Origin: Pseudobowmanella sp964228145
GTDB taxonomy: Bacteria > Pseudomonadota > Gammaproteobacteria > Enterobacterales > Alteromonadaceae
NCBI GenBank assembly: GCA_964228145.1
Contig: CAXQZJ010000171.1
Coordinates: 1-39,501, forward strand
Direction of reading: 5' to 3'
DNA length: 39,501 bases
Position numbers and translations under genes: made by a program. Below the pieces are notes generated by a model. That model saw only the letters and a list, made by a program, of their open reading frames with translations. It was not told the DNA's origin and made no database searches. This document shows positions 14,888 through 23,765 of this stretch, one piece after another; position 1 is the first letter of the stretch; each line of letters begins with the position of its first letter.

Positions 14888-16780
14888 TTTATCCGCGTAG
14901 CCCTTGTTAGGTGGCGTCCAATGTTGATCGCTATCCTGGTCTGTTCTGTTTTGCTCCTGACGCATTTCGTGGCGAATTTTGTCTTCAAACTGCATAAACA
15001 GTTGGCGATAGTCGGTGCCAAATCGCTCGCCTTCGGAATTTTCTTTCCACTCCTGGTACAGTGCATTCGATGCTTCGATTTCAAGCTGACGAAACATTTG
15101 CCGTTTAGATAACGCGGTATAGGGGTGAAAACCGACATCCTTCAGGGCCTGCATACCCAATTCTAATGCGGAATGATAGGTTTCAGGTTGAATCACATCG
15201 GCACCGGCATCGAGTAGCTGATATAAGTGCCCCCGATCATAGGCTCGCGCAAGAATACGCACATGTGGGTAGGTGGTTTTCACGTAGTGGGCCAATTTAA
15301 TCGCAGCTTCTTTGTTATCGATAGCAATCACCAACAAACTGGCTTCTTCTATCCCCGCGGTGTGAAGTAGGTCTGGACGCGTTGCATCGCCAAAATAACT
15401 ATGAATATCGATCGCCCGCATCGTGTCTACCTGTGCAGCCTGGTGGTCCAATACAACGGTGTTGACGCCATTGGCGACCAGTAAACGGTTAACGATTTGT
15501 CCAAAACGCCCAATTCCCGCAATGATGACCTTGCCTTGGTGCTGAATTGTGTCCGCTTCTTGCTGATTACTTTTTTGGTGGTAACGGGGTAATACCAGTT
15601 TGTCATAGGCAATAAATAGCAATGGTGTTAAAAACATCGACAAAGCGACAATAAGTAGCAGTAGCTGCGCCAACTCAGCAGAAAGGACATTGTTTGCCAA
15701 CGCAAAACTGACCAGTACAAAGCCAAACTCACCGGCCTGCGCCAGACTCAGGGATAACAACCAGCGATTGGCACCTCGGACACTAAATAGCCGGGCCAAT
15801 CCTGCCAGTATCAAAGCTTTCACAGCAATTACCGCGGCGGTGGCCAGAATAATCAAGCTGGCATTTTCGGTTAACACGGCAAAGTCGATTCCGGCCCCGA
15901 CGGTTATAAAGAATAGGCCCAGTAAAATACCTTTAAAGGGTTCAATATTGGACTCCAACTCATGCTTGAACTCACTGTTAGCGAGCACAACGCCGGCAAG
16001 GAACGTACCTAAAGCGGGGGATAAACCAATCAGGCTCATTAACGCAGCGATACCAATTACAATGAGCAGGGCACAGGCGACAAACATTTCACGCAAACCG
16101 GATTGGGCGATAAAGCGAAACAAAGGTCGGCTCAGGTAATGACCAAACACAACCACTGCCGCTATGCCCAGAATGACAGTAAGGGCATAGGCCCAGCCCG
16201 GAAGAATATGGGCTAAATTAAACGTAGCGTGAGCAGCGTCAGCCTCGCTCGTGGACGTGCTGAATGCCGGAATCGCCAATAAGGGTAAGAACGCCAGCAT
16301 AGGAATAACCGCGATATCCTGAAACAGCAATACAGAGAAGGCATTACTGCCACCTTCGGTACGAGTCAGGCCTTTTTCGTTGAAGGTTTGTAATACGATA
16401 GCGGTAGAAGACAATGAAAATATCATACCGATGGCCAGGGCAGTTTGCCAATCGAGTCCCAACCACAGCGGGATCAACATAAGCAACAAACTGCTCAGTA
16501 GTACTTGTAGGCCCCCTAATCCAAGTAGTCGGCTTTTCATTCTCCATAGCATGGCTGGTTGAAGCTCCAGCCCGACTAAAAACAGCATCATTACCACACC
16601 AAATTCGGCAAAGTGCTGAATCGTTACGGCTTCATCGCCAACTAACCCCGCGACGGGGCCGATGAGGACCCCTGCAATCAGGTATCCCAACACCGAACCT
16701 AAGCCCAGTTTTTTCGCAATAGGTACCATAACAACGGCTGCAGTCAGAAAAATAACTGCTTGGATAAAAAAGTAGGTCAT
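14879..16780 (-). CDS. KefB/KefC-type glutathione-gated K+/H+ antiporter
   Basis: 633 residues, close to E. coli KefB (601) and KefC (620). Residues 1-385 form about 12 membrane helices of the CPA2 family, with LFLVGLELQP, SLSSTAIVLQ and LLFQDIAVIP motifs typical of Kef. A RCK/TrkA-N domain follows with a dinucleotide fold (IIAGIGRFGQIV near 415) and a charged tail. In enterobacteria Kef releases K+ and acidifies the cytoplasm in response to electrophile-glutathione adducts. Its start overlaps the upstream flavodoxin-like gene by 4 bases, as expected for the ancillary-subunit/antiporter pair. B versus C type is not decided from sequence, so no symbol is given. Confidence 0.93.
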   Translation of the reverse strand: MTYFFIQAVIFLTAAVVMVPIAKKLGLGSVLGYLIAGVLIGPVAGLVGDEAVTIQHFAEFGVVMMLFLVGLELQPAMLWRMKSRLLGLGGLQVLLSSLLLMLIPLWLGLDWQTALAIGMIFSLSSTAIVLQTFNEKGLTRTEGGSNAFSVLLFQDIAVIPMLAFLPLLAIPAFSTSTSEADAAHATFNLAHILPGWAYALTVILGIAAVVVFGHYLSRPLFRFIAQSGLREMFVACALLIVIGIAALMSLIGLSPALGTFLAGVVLANSEFKHELESNIEPFKGILLGLFFITVGAGIDFAVLTENASLIILATAAVIAVKALILAGLARLFSVRGANRWLLSLSLAQAGEFGFVLVSFALANNVLSAELAQLLLLIVALSMFLTPLLFIAYDKLVLPRYHQKSNQQEADTIQHQGKVIIAGIGRFGQIVNRLLVANGVNTVVLDHQAAQVDTMRAIDIHSYFGDATRPDLLHTAGIEEASLLVIAIDNKEAAIKLAHYVKTTYPHVRILARAYDRGHLYQLLDAGADVIQPETYHSALELGMQALKDVGFHPYTALSKRQMFRQLEIEASNALYQEWKENSEGERFGTDYRQLFMQFEDKIRHEMRQEQNRTDQDSDQHWTPPNKGYADKLG

Positions 16781-17409
16781 TGCTTTAGTGGCTCCGCGGT
16801 TGTGGTTGATATCAGTTCATCCAGCCGGCCATTGAGTTTGTCCAGTTGGCAGGCCGCCTCATGATTAAATCGCTGCTCGGCCAGTGCGTTCAGTAGCTTT
16901 TGATAATCATTCACATGATTCCGAATACGCGCCTCTTGTTGTGTTTCACGGCTACTGAACAGGGCAAAAGGGGGTAAGTAGTGCATACCTGTTAAGCTGG
17001 CTGTTTGTTCAATGGGTTGCAGTAACTGGCGCAACGTAAAGTGATTGTACCCTTTGGCGCAATAAGTGTTCTCACTGCCGCCTGCAGTGACGGCGCAAAT
17101 TAAGGTCTTGCCCTGCAATGCATTGCCTCCTTGTCCATAGGCAAAGCCATATTGAAGTACTCTATCCTGCCATTCTTTGAGTAATGACGGTGTCGAATAC
17201 CAAAATAAGGGAAATTGAAATACGATGACATCACTGGCGAGTAAACGTTGCTGTTCTGTCGCAACATCGATGCGAAAATCCGGGTACTGAGCGTACAAAT
17301 CCACGCCATTGACGTGTTCGAGCCTGATTGCGGCTGAATACAGGGCTCGATTGACACTGGAGTGTTCAATGCCAGGGTGCGCAAGTAAGACAGAAATAGC
17401 TAAAGACAT
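16777..17409 (-). CDS. KefF/KefG-like NAD(P)H oxidoreductase, antiporter ancillary protein
   Basis: 210 residues from the ATG at 17409. The reading frame is open 18 codons further, but the product from 17409 (SLAISVLLAHPGIEHSSVN) begins exactly as KefF/KefG/NQO2-like flavodoxin-fold proteins do. FQFPLFWYSTPSLLKEWQDRV is the conserved FMN-site region, and TAGGSENTY is the second. The family makes quinone reductases that sit on the RCK domain of Kef and are needed for full channel activity. It is the first gene of the two-gene unit with the antiporter. It is slightly longer than KefG (184), with an extra C-terminal helix. The start region has no strong ribosome site. Confidence 0.9.
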   Translation of the reverse strand: MSLAISVLLAHPGIEHSSVNRALYSAAIRLEHVNGVDLYAQYPDFRIDVATEQQRLLASDVIVFQFPLFWYSTPSLLKEWQDRVLQYGFAYGQGGNALQGKTLICAVTAGGSENTYCAKGYNHFTLRQLLQPIEQTASLTGMHYLPPFALFSSRETQQEARIRNHVNDYQKLLNALAEQRFNHEAACQLDKLNGRLDELISTTTAEPLKQ

Positions 17410-17570
17410 GGCAAATCCAAGCGATAAAAAAGATAAAGTACGGGCGCTGATCGCCGGATGCAATCTTTCATCGAGCTTTTTTTACCAGATAGATAAAAAA
17501 CGGCTATCTTTTATGGGTGTCGACTAAAGCCCCACTGCAATCGTAGAGGGTAAACCGAACCGGAGTATCT

Positions 17571-18884
17571 ATGTTTGATTTTGGTGGGAAGATAAAAAAA
17601 CAGCTTCAGGAAACAGAAGCGCAGTTGTCATATACCAACAATATTATCAATGCGATTAAACACCACGTGGCATTTATATCCTTTAAGCCAGACGGCACCA
17701 TCATCGATGCCAATGACCTTTTCCTTAAAACCGTTGGATATGACAAAACTCAAATCGTGGGTAAGCACCACCAAATGTTCTGTGTCGGCAGTTACGCACA
17801 AAGTAAAGAGTACCAGCAGTTTTGGCAGGACCTGCGACAAAACAAGTCTCATCGGGGGTTATTTTTACGCAAACGCGCGGATGGTAGCGAACTCTGGTTA
17901 GAAGCTACCTACTTTCCGATTAAAGATGATACAGGTAGCGTTATTCGGGTTGTGAAACTGGCTGCCGATGTCACCCAACAGCACCAGGAGTGGTTGGCGC
18001 AAAAATCCCTGTTGGATGCGCTGGAACGCTCTTTGGCAATTATCGAGTTTACTCCTGATGGGCATATAGTTAACGCCAACAAAAACTTTTTGAAGACAGT
18101 GGGTTACTCGCTGGAAGAGATAAAGGGTAAACATCACAAGATGTTCTGCACCGATGATTTCTATCGTGATAATCCGCAATTTTGGGACGGACTGTGTTCA
18201 GGCCGATATGAAGCGGGTCGTTACGAGCGTGTTGGTAAAAGTGGCCAAAGTATATGGTTGGAAGCCACTTACAACCCCATCTTTGACGAACACGGCAAGG
18301 TGATAAAGGTGGTTAAGTTCGCGACCGACATAACCAAGGTTGTGGTATACAACCGAAGCGTAAAAGATTCGGCACACATGGCATCGACTACCTCCGAGCA
18401 GACCGCTCAAATTGCCCGAAAAGGTATCGAAGCGCTAAAGGTTGCGGTAGAAACCTCTTCAAAGATTTCAGAACAGGTGTCGGTTACAACCGGCTTGATT
18501 GATAAGTTTAATGAGCAGAGCAAAAACATTGAGAATATCGTCAGTACCATCAGTGCAATCGCGGAGCAAACCAATTTACTGGCATTGAATGCCGCGATTG
18601 AAGCCGCCAGGGCCGGCGATCAGGGGCGTGGATTCGCCGTGGTCGCGGATGAGGTCCGTCAATTGGCTGCCAGAACCAGCCAATCAACCGCAGAGATCTC
18701 GGAAGTGGTGGTCGAGAACCATGAAATGACAGGCAAAGTTACCCAAAATATCCAAACAGTCAGTGATATCGCCGAGCAAGGCAGTCAGCGCATTAATGAA
18801 GTCGAATCCATTATGCAGGAGATTTACACAGGGGCTGTACATGTGACGGAAACGACTTCACGCCTTAGCCAGACAAGCGATTAA
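17571..18884 (+). CDS. soluble methyl-accepting chemotaxis-type protein with two PAS domains (BdlA-like)
   Basis: 437 residues, no membrane helix. PAS 1 (about 22-133) and PAS 2 (about 146-253) are near-duplicates, each with a GKHHxMFC motif (65-71, 187-193) and ELWLEATY or SIWLEATY strand. The chemoreceptor signalling tip is intact: ISAIAEQTNLLALNAAIEAARAGDQGRGFAVVADEVRQLA spans about 327-366. The two-PAS plus MCP architecture and the length match Pseudomonas BdlA (417), a biofilm-dispersion regulator, and Aer-like energy sensors without an anchor. There is no CheR-docking pentapeptide. The ATG at 17571 has GGAG 5-8 bases upstream. The gene ends 9 bases from the convergent diguanylate cyclase, suggesting a c-di-GMP or biofilm context. 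Confidence 0.9.
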   Translation: MFDFGGKIKKQLQETEAQLSYTNNIINAIKHHVAFISFKPDGTIIDANDLFLKTVGYDKTQIVGKHHQMFCVGSYAQSKEYQQFWQDLRQNKSHRGLFLRKRADGSELWLEATYFPIKDDTGSVIRVVKLAADVTQQHQEWLAQKSLLDALERSLAIIEFTPDGHIVNANKNFLKTVGYSLEEIKGKHHKMFCTDDFYRDNPQFWDGLCSGRYEAGRYERVGKSGQSIWLEATYNPIFDEHGKVIKVVKFATDITKVVVYNRSVKDSAHMASTTSEQTAQIARKGIEALKVAVETSSKISEQVSVTTGLIDKFNEQSKNIENIVSTISAIAEQTNLLALNAAIEAARAGDQGRGFAVVADEVRQLAARTSQSTAEISEVVVENHEMTGKVTQNIQTVSDIAEQGSQRINEVESIMQEIYTGAVHVTETTSRLSQTSD

Positions 18885-18893
18885 TCCAGCGGC

Positions 18894-20747
18894 TCAGGAG
18901 GTAATCACGCGGTTACGTCCTGACGCTTTTGCCTGATACAAGGCTTGGTCGGCCCGCGTGACTAATTGTTCAAAGTCGCTGTCATCTTGTGTTGACTGAG
19001 TCAAACCAAAACTACTGGTAACGGAGAAAGCATGATTGGCGCTCGTCAAGGGTAATTTGGCGATGGTGACGCGGATTCGCTCGGCAATATCCAGCGCTGC
19101 GTCCAAGTCGGTATCATCCAGTAGTATCAAAAACTCCTCACCACCGGTTCGTGCGATATAGTCCGATTTACGCAAGTGTTGAGTGCAGGCCTGGGTAATC
19201 TTCTTTAACACCAGATCACCGGCATCATGGCCATATTTATCGTTGACAGCTTTAAAATAATCAACGTCCATGGCAATCAGGCAAAAAGAGGCATCGCTTT
19301 TATTTACTGCACGTAGGGTTTGCTGGCCTATTCGATAAGCTGATCGCCGATTCAGGGCACCTGTGAGGTAATCCACCTCGGCGGCATATTTATATCGCCG
19401 TACATTAAACAATAAGGTGATTGCAGCAATTGCCAAAACGCCGGTCAGGGATAATGCCAGATATAAAGACAGGTCGGAAATCGCTTGTTCATTCTGTTGA
19501 CGGGCCAATTCAAGCTGGCTAATTGCAAGTTGCTTTTCCAAAATTTGATTATTCATTTCGGCCAACACCGAATCATGCTCAAACGCGACCAGACTGATTT
19601 GATTCTGCACCACTTCACTTAATCGTTGCTGGTGGAATTTGTCTAATGCAAACAGAGCATCAACCAGACTTTGTACGTCATTTTGCGCTGCCGCCCCAAA
19701 CGCGTTTACCAAAATACTGTTTTTATCGGAGCCTTGTTCCTGAAGACCGTATGCACTAATAAAGCCCATCGCATCATCCGTTTTTTTCAACTTCCATGCG
19801 GTCATGGCTAACTGGATATAAAGTTGATCAACAAATAGCTTTTCGTGGGTCGTTGTTTCTAATTTTTGTGCTGCTAAAAAATGCTGGTAAGCCTTATCAT
19901 AGTCCCCTTGTGCCTGTGCGACTACGCCCTGGTTAAGATGGGCAAAAAAGCCAAAATCGTCGCCGCTATCGGCTTGGTTAGCAAGTTCAAACATTCGATC
20001 TACGTGCTGTTGAGCAAGGTCAAGTTTTTGCAATGAGATTGCTTCACTTGTCAGGGTATGCTGCATGTTGAACATGTCTTGGGTGTCATTCACACTCGCC
20101 CAGTGTTGATAAGCTTGTGAAATGTAGTCGTAGGCTTTTTGGTGCAGTCCATGGGTGCGATAAATATTGCCAGTGGCATTATAAATCAACGCAATGTCAG
20201 CCGGCGCGAGGGTGTTCTGTTTAGCGATTTCTAAGGCCTCTTGCAGGTACGTAAGCCCCTGCTTTGCGTCGTCCGCGGTGGTGGCACAAAATGCGGTTTG
20301 GGCCAATGTTCTGGCTTGCAATGATGGTGATGGTAACTGCCTGACTAGCGCTAATGCCTTGTACCGGTCCGGGCAAAAGTAACCTGCGTCACCCGTGGCT
20401 AAATAGCGGAAAAACGACCGTTCCAGATAGCTGATAACCAGAGGCTCATCTAATGGCGTGTCAATGAGCAGGTTGATGGCCTTGCTTAAGTAGCGTTCTG
20501 CGCCTTCCAGATCGCCGATTTCACCGGCAGCGGTCCCTAACTTTTGATAAATATTCCCCTGCTGTGCAGGTGTCCAGTCTTGCATGTTCTGACTGATAAC
20601 GGTGAGAAAGTCGTGTTGCTGTTGAAAGTCGGAGGTGCGAGACAGTTGGTCAAGGGTGGCTTGGTATTCATCGGCTGATTCTGCTGACGTTGCGAGCGCT
20701 AAATTTGCGGACAATATAAGTACCGCACTGAATAAAACGTTGAACAT
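18894..20747 (-). CDS. TPR-containing membrane diguanylate cyclase (GGDEF)
   Basis: 617 residues from the ATG at 20747, placed because AGGAGG ends 7 bases before it; the frame is open 66 codons further but that extension is implausible. A signal sequence (VLFSAVLILSANLALA) is followed by about 400 residues of helical TPR-like repeats predicted to be periplasmic, a coiled coil (EKQLAISQLELARQQNEQ), a membrane helix, and a C-terminal GGDEF domain. The active motif is GGEEF (535-539), and RKSD five residues before it is a product-inhibition I-site, so c-di-GMP synthesis with feedback control is expected. It is last in a minus-strand cluster, 26 bases after the DUF3392-like gene. Confidence 0.93.
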   Translation of the reverse strand: MFNVLFSAVLILSANLALATSAESADEYQATLDQLSRTSDFQQQHDFLTVISQNMQDWTPAQQGNIYQKLGTAAGEIGDLEGAERYLSKAINLLIDTPLDEPLVISYLERSFFRYLATGDAGYFCPDRYKALALVRQLPSPSLQARTLAQTAFCATTADDAKQGLTYLQEALEIAKQNTLAPADIALIYNATGNIYRTHGLHQKAYDYISQAYQHWASVNDTQDMFNMQHTLTSEAISLQKLDLAQQHVDRMFELANQADSGDDFGFFAHLNQGVVAQAQGDYDKAYQHFLAAQKLETTTHEKLFVDQLYIQLAMTAWKLKKTDDAMGFISAYGLQEQGSDKNSILVNAFGAAAQNDVQSLVDALFALDKFHQQRLSEVVQNQISLVAFEHDSVLAEMNNQILEKQLAISQLELARQQNEQAISDLSLYLALSLTGVLAIAAITLLFNVRRYKYAAEVDYLTGALNRRSAYRIGQQTLRAVNKSDASFCLIAMDVDYFKAVNDKYGHDAGDLVLKKITQACTQHLRKSDYIARTGGEEFLILLDDTDLDAALDIAERIRVTIAKLPLTSANHAFSVTSSFGLTQSTQDDSDFEQLVTRADQALYQAKASGRNRVITS

Positions 20748-20773
20748 CCACATGCCTCCTTGCTTAACAAACA

Positions 20774-21097
20774 TCATATATAACGACGACGTTCGGCTAA
20801 CACGCCGAGCACGACAAAGCCCAAAATAAAGCCCAGTCCTTGGTAGGGCCAAGGGATAAACTTGATCACGTGTAAAACAAAAGGCGCCCCATAAAGTGTC
20901 AGTGCACCATAACCAAATGCACAGATGAGGACAAAGACACTGCAACGAATCAGAAAATGATAGGGCGCCAATAGCCGCTTAACATGACCATTGATGATAT
21001 CCCCATAGACCACCAACAGGGTTGCCATAAGCATAATGCTCATTTGGGTGAAATAAGGTGACAGAGCTTGTGTAAGTGGACTAAACCATTCGGTCAT
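20774..21097 (-). CDS. small inner-membrane protein, DUF3392-like
   Basis: 107 residues from the ATG at 21097; a longer frame to 21160 adds a non-hydrophobic leader without support. Three hydrophobic helices, the motif GDIINGHVKRLL after helix 1, FLIRCSVFVLICAFGYGALT in helix 2, and a short basic C-terminus after ERRR. From memory this matches DUF3392, a family of unknown function found mainly in Vibrio and Alteromonadales. It sits between the ZIP-like transporter (69 bases upstream) and the cyclase. Confidence 0.78.
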   Translation of the reverse strand: MTEWFSPLTQALSPYFTQMSIMLMATLLVVYGDIINGHVKRLLAPYHFLIRCSVFVLICAFGYGALTLYGAPFVLHVIKFIPWPYQGLGFILGFVVLGVLAERRRYI

Positions 21098-21166
21098 AAC
21101 TGCGTTCTCTGTGGAATCAACCGTGCGTTGAGTATAACGACATTCGTCGCCAACTGTCACTTTAGA

Positions 21167-21877
21167 TTAAAGCAGCATATGTCCAAGCATGCCCAGGACA
21201 AAACCTGCTACTGCACCGAGGGGGGGCGCCCAGTGATTCTTCAACTTCACCTGTGGCGCAATATCCTGAAAAATCAGATAAAGAATGCCGCCGGCCGCAA
21301 ATAACATGATGGCACCCACCACGGAGTGTTGATCAGCCAAAAATGAATAGCCGATAAAACCCATTAGTGGACCGAATAATGCCGCAATGGTGAAACTACT
21401 AATAATGCGCGAAGCACTAAAAGACGTATGTCGGCGCATTTCGCGATAGGCATTAAAGCCCTCAGGGAGGTTTTGCAGGGTGATGATAATTGCAAGTAGG
21501 ATGCCGGCTGATGGGGAACTGACCAAGGTTGCGCCAAGGGCAATGGCTTCGGGTAAAAAATCGCTGAGCATGGCTACCAATTGGCTGGCCGAGGTTTTGC
21601 GTCGGCTAAGCCAGATATCGAGTCCCATTAAGGTTAAAGCACCGCTGATAAAACTTATACAAGCTGCAGTGATGCTGAGGGATTCTGTGCCCTCAGGTAC
21701 AAGAACCAGAGCAACCGCACAGAGCAGGGCGCCTGCGCCAAACGCAATGACAGTGTGACGAAATTCCTGCTCTAGCCAGTTCGGATGAATCCGTTCAATG
21801 CGGGCAAGCAATGCACCAACAGGCATTGCTATCCCAGCCATCAGGGTTAATAGCAGCGTGAGTTGTAAATCACTCAT
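21167..21877 (-). CDS. ZIP-family metal-transporter-like protein with altered metal site
   Basis: 236 residues from the ATG at 21877, whose first 8 bases overlap the end of the upstream lipoprotein gene, so coupling is likely. About eight membrane helices in the ZIP layout. The two signature helices are recognisable as LSDFLPEAIALGA (103-116) and LQNLPEGFNAY (134-144), but the usual metal-binding His of HNxPEG and HExPEG is replaced by Ser/Asp and Leu/Gln while the Glu residues remain. It may carry another divalent cation, or have lost transport activity. I keep the family name but not the zinc substrate. Confidence 0.82.
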   Translation of the reverse strand: MSDLQLTLLLTLMAGIAMPVGALLARIERIHPNWLEQEFRHTVIAFGAGALLCAVALVLVPEGTESLSITAACISFISGALTLMGLDIWLSRRKTSASQLVAMLSDFLPEAIALGATLVSSPSAGILLAIIITLQNLPEGFNAYREMRRHTSFSASRIISSFTIAALFGPLMGFIGYSFLADQHSVVGAIMLFAAGGILYLIFQDIAPQVKLKNHWAPPLGAVAGFVLGMLGHMLL

Positions 21878-22526
21878 TGGCTGGCGAAGCGTTGTACTTT
21901 TGCGCCAGTGCATCAAAGCGCTGTTGATAATCACCTTCCGCTTGCTCCACGGCCAATTCCAGATGGGGTAAATCTAATGCGAGGATGTCAAACTGCTCTT
22001 CTAACGCATGTATTTGTTCTCTGATCTTAAGCCGTTGTTGTCGGGTTAAGCCATCGGCGATAAGTTGATCTTCCAGCAAAGTTAGCTCTTCACTGATATC
22101 GTCTAACTGATGAATATGGTGATCGAGTTGGGTGGCTAAATCATTCACATGGCGACGTTCGACAAACAAGGTTTGGCCATCGCGATGGGCGCTCAAAAAA
22201 GACGCTTCTAAGTTTGCCGGACAGTTTTGGTTGTACTGGTTGCCATTCAGACCATGATTGAAGCCGCGCAGGGGCGTGCAATATCGGGCGGAACCAGCAT
22301 CATGGCCTTGTTGGTAATCCTGCCACAAGGGGGCTACGCCATGGGAGGCGCAATCTTCACGATAATCGCGTATTCGAGCTGGGTTTTCCCCGCGCAGACC
22401 ATCTTCGTACCCAACCTGATACCAGTCAGCAACTAAGCATTGGTCCTTGTTCATGCTCGCACAACCGGAAAGCAGCAGGAGTAAAATTAGCGACAAAGAA
22501 AAAGGGTGAGAGAGGGGGCGATGCAT
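21870..22526 (-). CDS. DUF2799-like lipoprotein
   Basis: 218 residues. The N-terminus is a lipoprotein signal peptide with lipobox LLSGC (Cys at residue 22). The mature start, C-x5-QCLVADWYQVGYEDGLRGE, then repeated DGxRG/GHDAG elements, matches DUF2799, a proteobacterial lipoprotein family without known function. The second half is a long charged helix or coiled coil (about 125-210). The residue after the acylated Cys is Ala, which favours the outer membrane. It heads the lipoprotein, ZIP-like, DUF3392, GGDEF cluster; the downstream start is embedded in its last codons. Confidence 0.85.
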   Translation of the reverse strand: MHRPLSHPFSLSLILLLLLSGCASMNKDQCLVADWYQVGYEDGLRGENPARIRDYREDCASHGVAPLWQDYQQGHDAGSARYCTPLRGFNHGLNGNQYNQNCPANLEASFLSAHRDGQTLFVERRHVNDLATQLDHHIHQLDDISEELTLLEDQLIADGLTRQQRLKIREQIHALEEQFDILALDLPHLELAVEQAEGDYQQRFDALAQKYNASPANE

Positions 22527-22623
22527 CTTGTGTCCTTAACGACGCCTTAAAGGTATGAGGACAAAGATACAAAATTGTCGATTAATTGAAAATGAATGAA
22601 TCCAACTAAGTTGGAATAAATAC

Positions 22624-22649
22624 AAAAGCGCCAGCATCAGCTGGCGCTT
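22624..22649 (-). terminator. rho-independent terminator of the CurA-like gene
   Basis: AAGCGCCAGC (22626-22635) pairs perfectly with GCTGGCGCTT (22640-22649) around a 4-base loop; read on the minus strand the stem is followed by TTTTG. It lies directly after the stop at 22656. Confidence 0.85.
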
Positions 22650-22655
22650 AATAGG

Positions 22656-23654
22656 TTAGAGCTCAACGATCAGCTTGCCCTTGTTTTGACCGGTAAATAA
22701 CATATTTAACCCTGTCATGGCATTTTCGAGCCCTTGAATCGTGTGGGCCCGGTATTTGATCTTGCCCGACATCACGTAGGGAGTCAGCTGACCCAGTAAT
22801 TTCGGTACCTCATGAAAATGGTCAGGCATGGCATAACCTTGAATGGTCAGACGCTTTTTGATCATATTGATCCAGTTCGGTCCGGGCGCAGGCGTGGCTG
22901 ATGTATAGTCAGCAATCATACCGCACACGGCGATTCGTCCGTGGGCGTTCATGCGTTGAAAAATATGCTGTTGAATCGGGCCACCGGTATTTTCAAAAAA
23001 CCGATCAATCTTATTTGGCGTCAGGGCTTTAAGCTTCTCTGCTAAATCATCCGTTTTATAGTTGATTGCACCATCGAATCCCAACTCATTAACAATCCAG
23101 TCTGCCTTATCGTCACTGCCCACTACACCAATTACATGTAAGCCATCCGCCTTGCCCAATTGACCAACGATGGAGCCAACGGATCCTGCAGCGCCTGTGA
23201 CAATCAAGGTTTGACCCGCTTCAGGATTAAGCACATTCTTATAACCCTGGATCGCGGTCAGGCCCGGTAGGGCGAACACACACAAGGCCATCTCGGTACT
23301 GACTTGGTCCTGAATCTTATTCAGACCTTTACCATTACTGACTAAATATTCAGTCCAACCCGTCATGCCCATGACCCTGTCGCCGACGGCGAAATCGGGA
23401 TGGTTAGATTCAACAACTTCGCCTGCGCCACTGGAGCGCATGACATCACCTAACTCCACCGGTGGAATATAACTCTCAGTGTCCGGGCTCATCCAACCTA
23501 ACATGGCAGGGTCCAGTGACATATGGGTTTGCTTCACCAAAATTTGCCCCGGCCCGGCGCTGGGAATGGCTTGCTTTTCAACCTTGAACAAATGCGGGCC
23601 GATTCCGCGTTTATCAGGTCGGTCAACGAGTAAAACCCGAGTGTAATCAGTCAT
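22656..23654 (-). CDS. NADP-dependent medium-chain reductase (CurA/leukotriene-B4-dehydrogenase-like)
   Basis: 332 residues, full length for the zinc-independent MDR subfamily. N-terminal substrate domain with MSLDPAMLGWM and MGMTGWTEY, then the nucleotide-binding loop VTGAAGSVGSIVGQLGK near residues 152-168, and the FFENTGGPIQ and VCGMIADY segments typical of CurA (curcumin/alkenal double-bond reductase) and prostaglandin reductase homologues. It should reduce alpha,beta-unsaturated aldehydes or ketones with NADPH in the cytosol. Divergently arranged with a LysR regulator across 111 bases, which is the usual sign that the regulator controls it. Gene name curA is not applied because the substrate cannot be deduced. 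Confidence 0.9.
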   Translation of the reverse strand: MTDYTRVLLVDRPDKRGIGPHLFKVEKQAIPSAGPGQILVKQTHMSLDPAMLGWMSPDTESYIPPVELGDVMRSSGAGEVVESNHPDFAVGDRVMGMTGWTEYLVSNGKGLNKIQDQVSTEMALCVFALPGLTAIQGYKNVLNPEAGQTLIVTGAAGSVGSIVGQLGKADGLHVIGVVGSDDKADWIVNELGFDGAINYKTDDLAEKLKALTPNKIDRFFENTGGPIQQHIFQRMNAHGRIAVCGMIADYTSATPAPGPNWINMIKKRLTIQGYAMPDHFHEVPKLLGQLTPYVMSGKIKYRAHTIQGLENAMTGLNMLFTGQNKGKLIVEL

Positions 23655-23724
23655 AATAATCCTTGAATATCTAAACCAGTCCGACCAGTCTAGAATAGTA
23701 AAATTCGCTTATATAGGCGCTTTT

Positions 23725-23752
23725 TTGCTAAAGTTTATTGTCTTTAAAGCAA
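23725..23752. promoter_or_regulatory. possible LysR-type operator in the divergent intergenic region
   Basis: TTGCTAAAG (23725-23733) and CTTTAAAGCAA (23742-23752) form an imperfect dyad, with CTTTAAAG itself palindromic. It lies 14 bases before the regulator's start and about 70 from the reductase start. Suggestive only. Confidence 0.3.
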
Positions 23753-23765
23753 TAATGAGTGATAG

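Noticed and set aside
15690..16139. Plus-strand open frame of 149 codons within the antiporter gene
   Set aside because: It is antisense to conserved Kef membrane helices and shows no ribosome site or recognisable domain.
20748..20945. 66-codon N-terminal extension of the diguanylate cyclase
   Set aside because: It would place a signal peptide inside the protein, and the AGGAGG site is positioned for the ATG at 20747.
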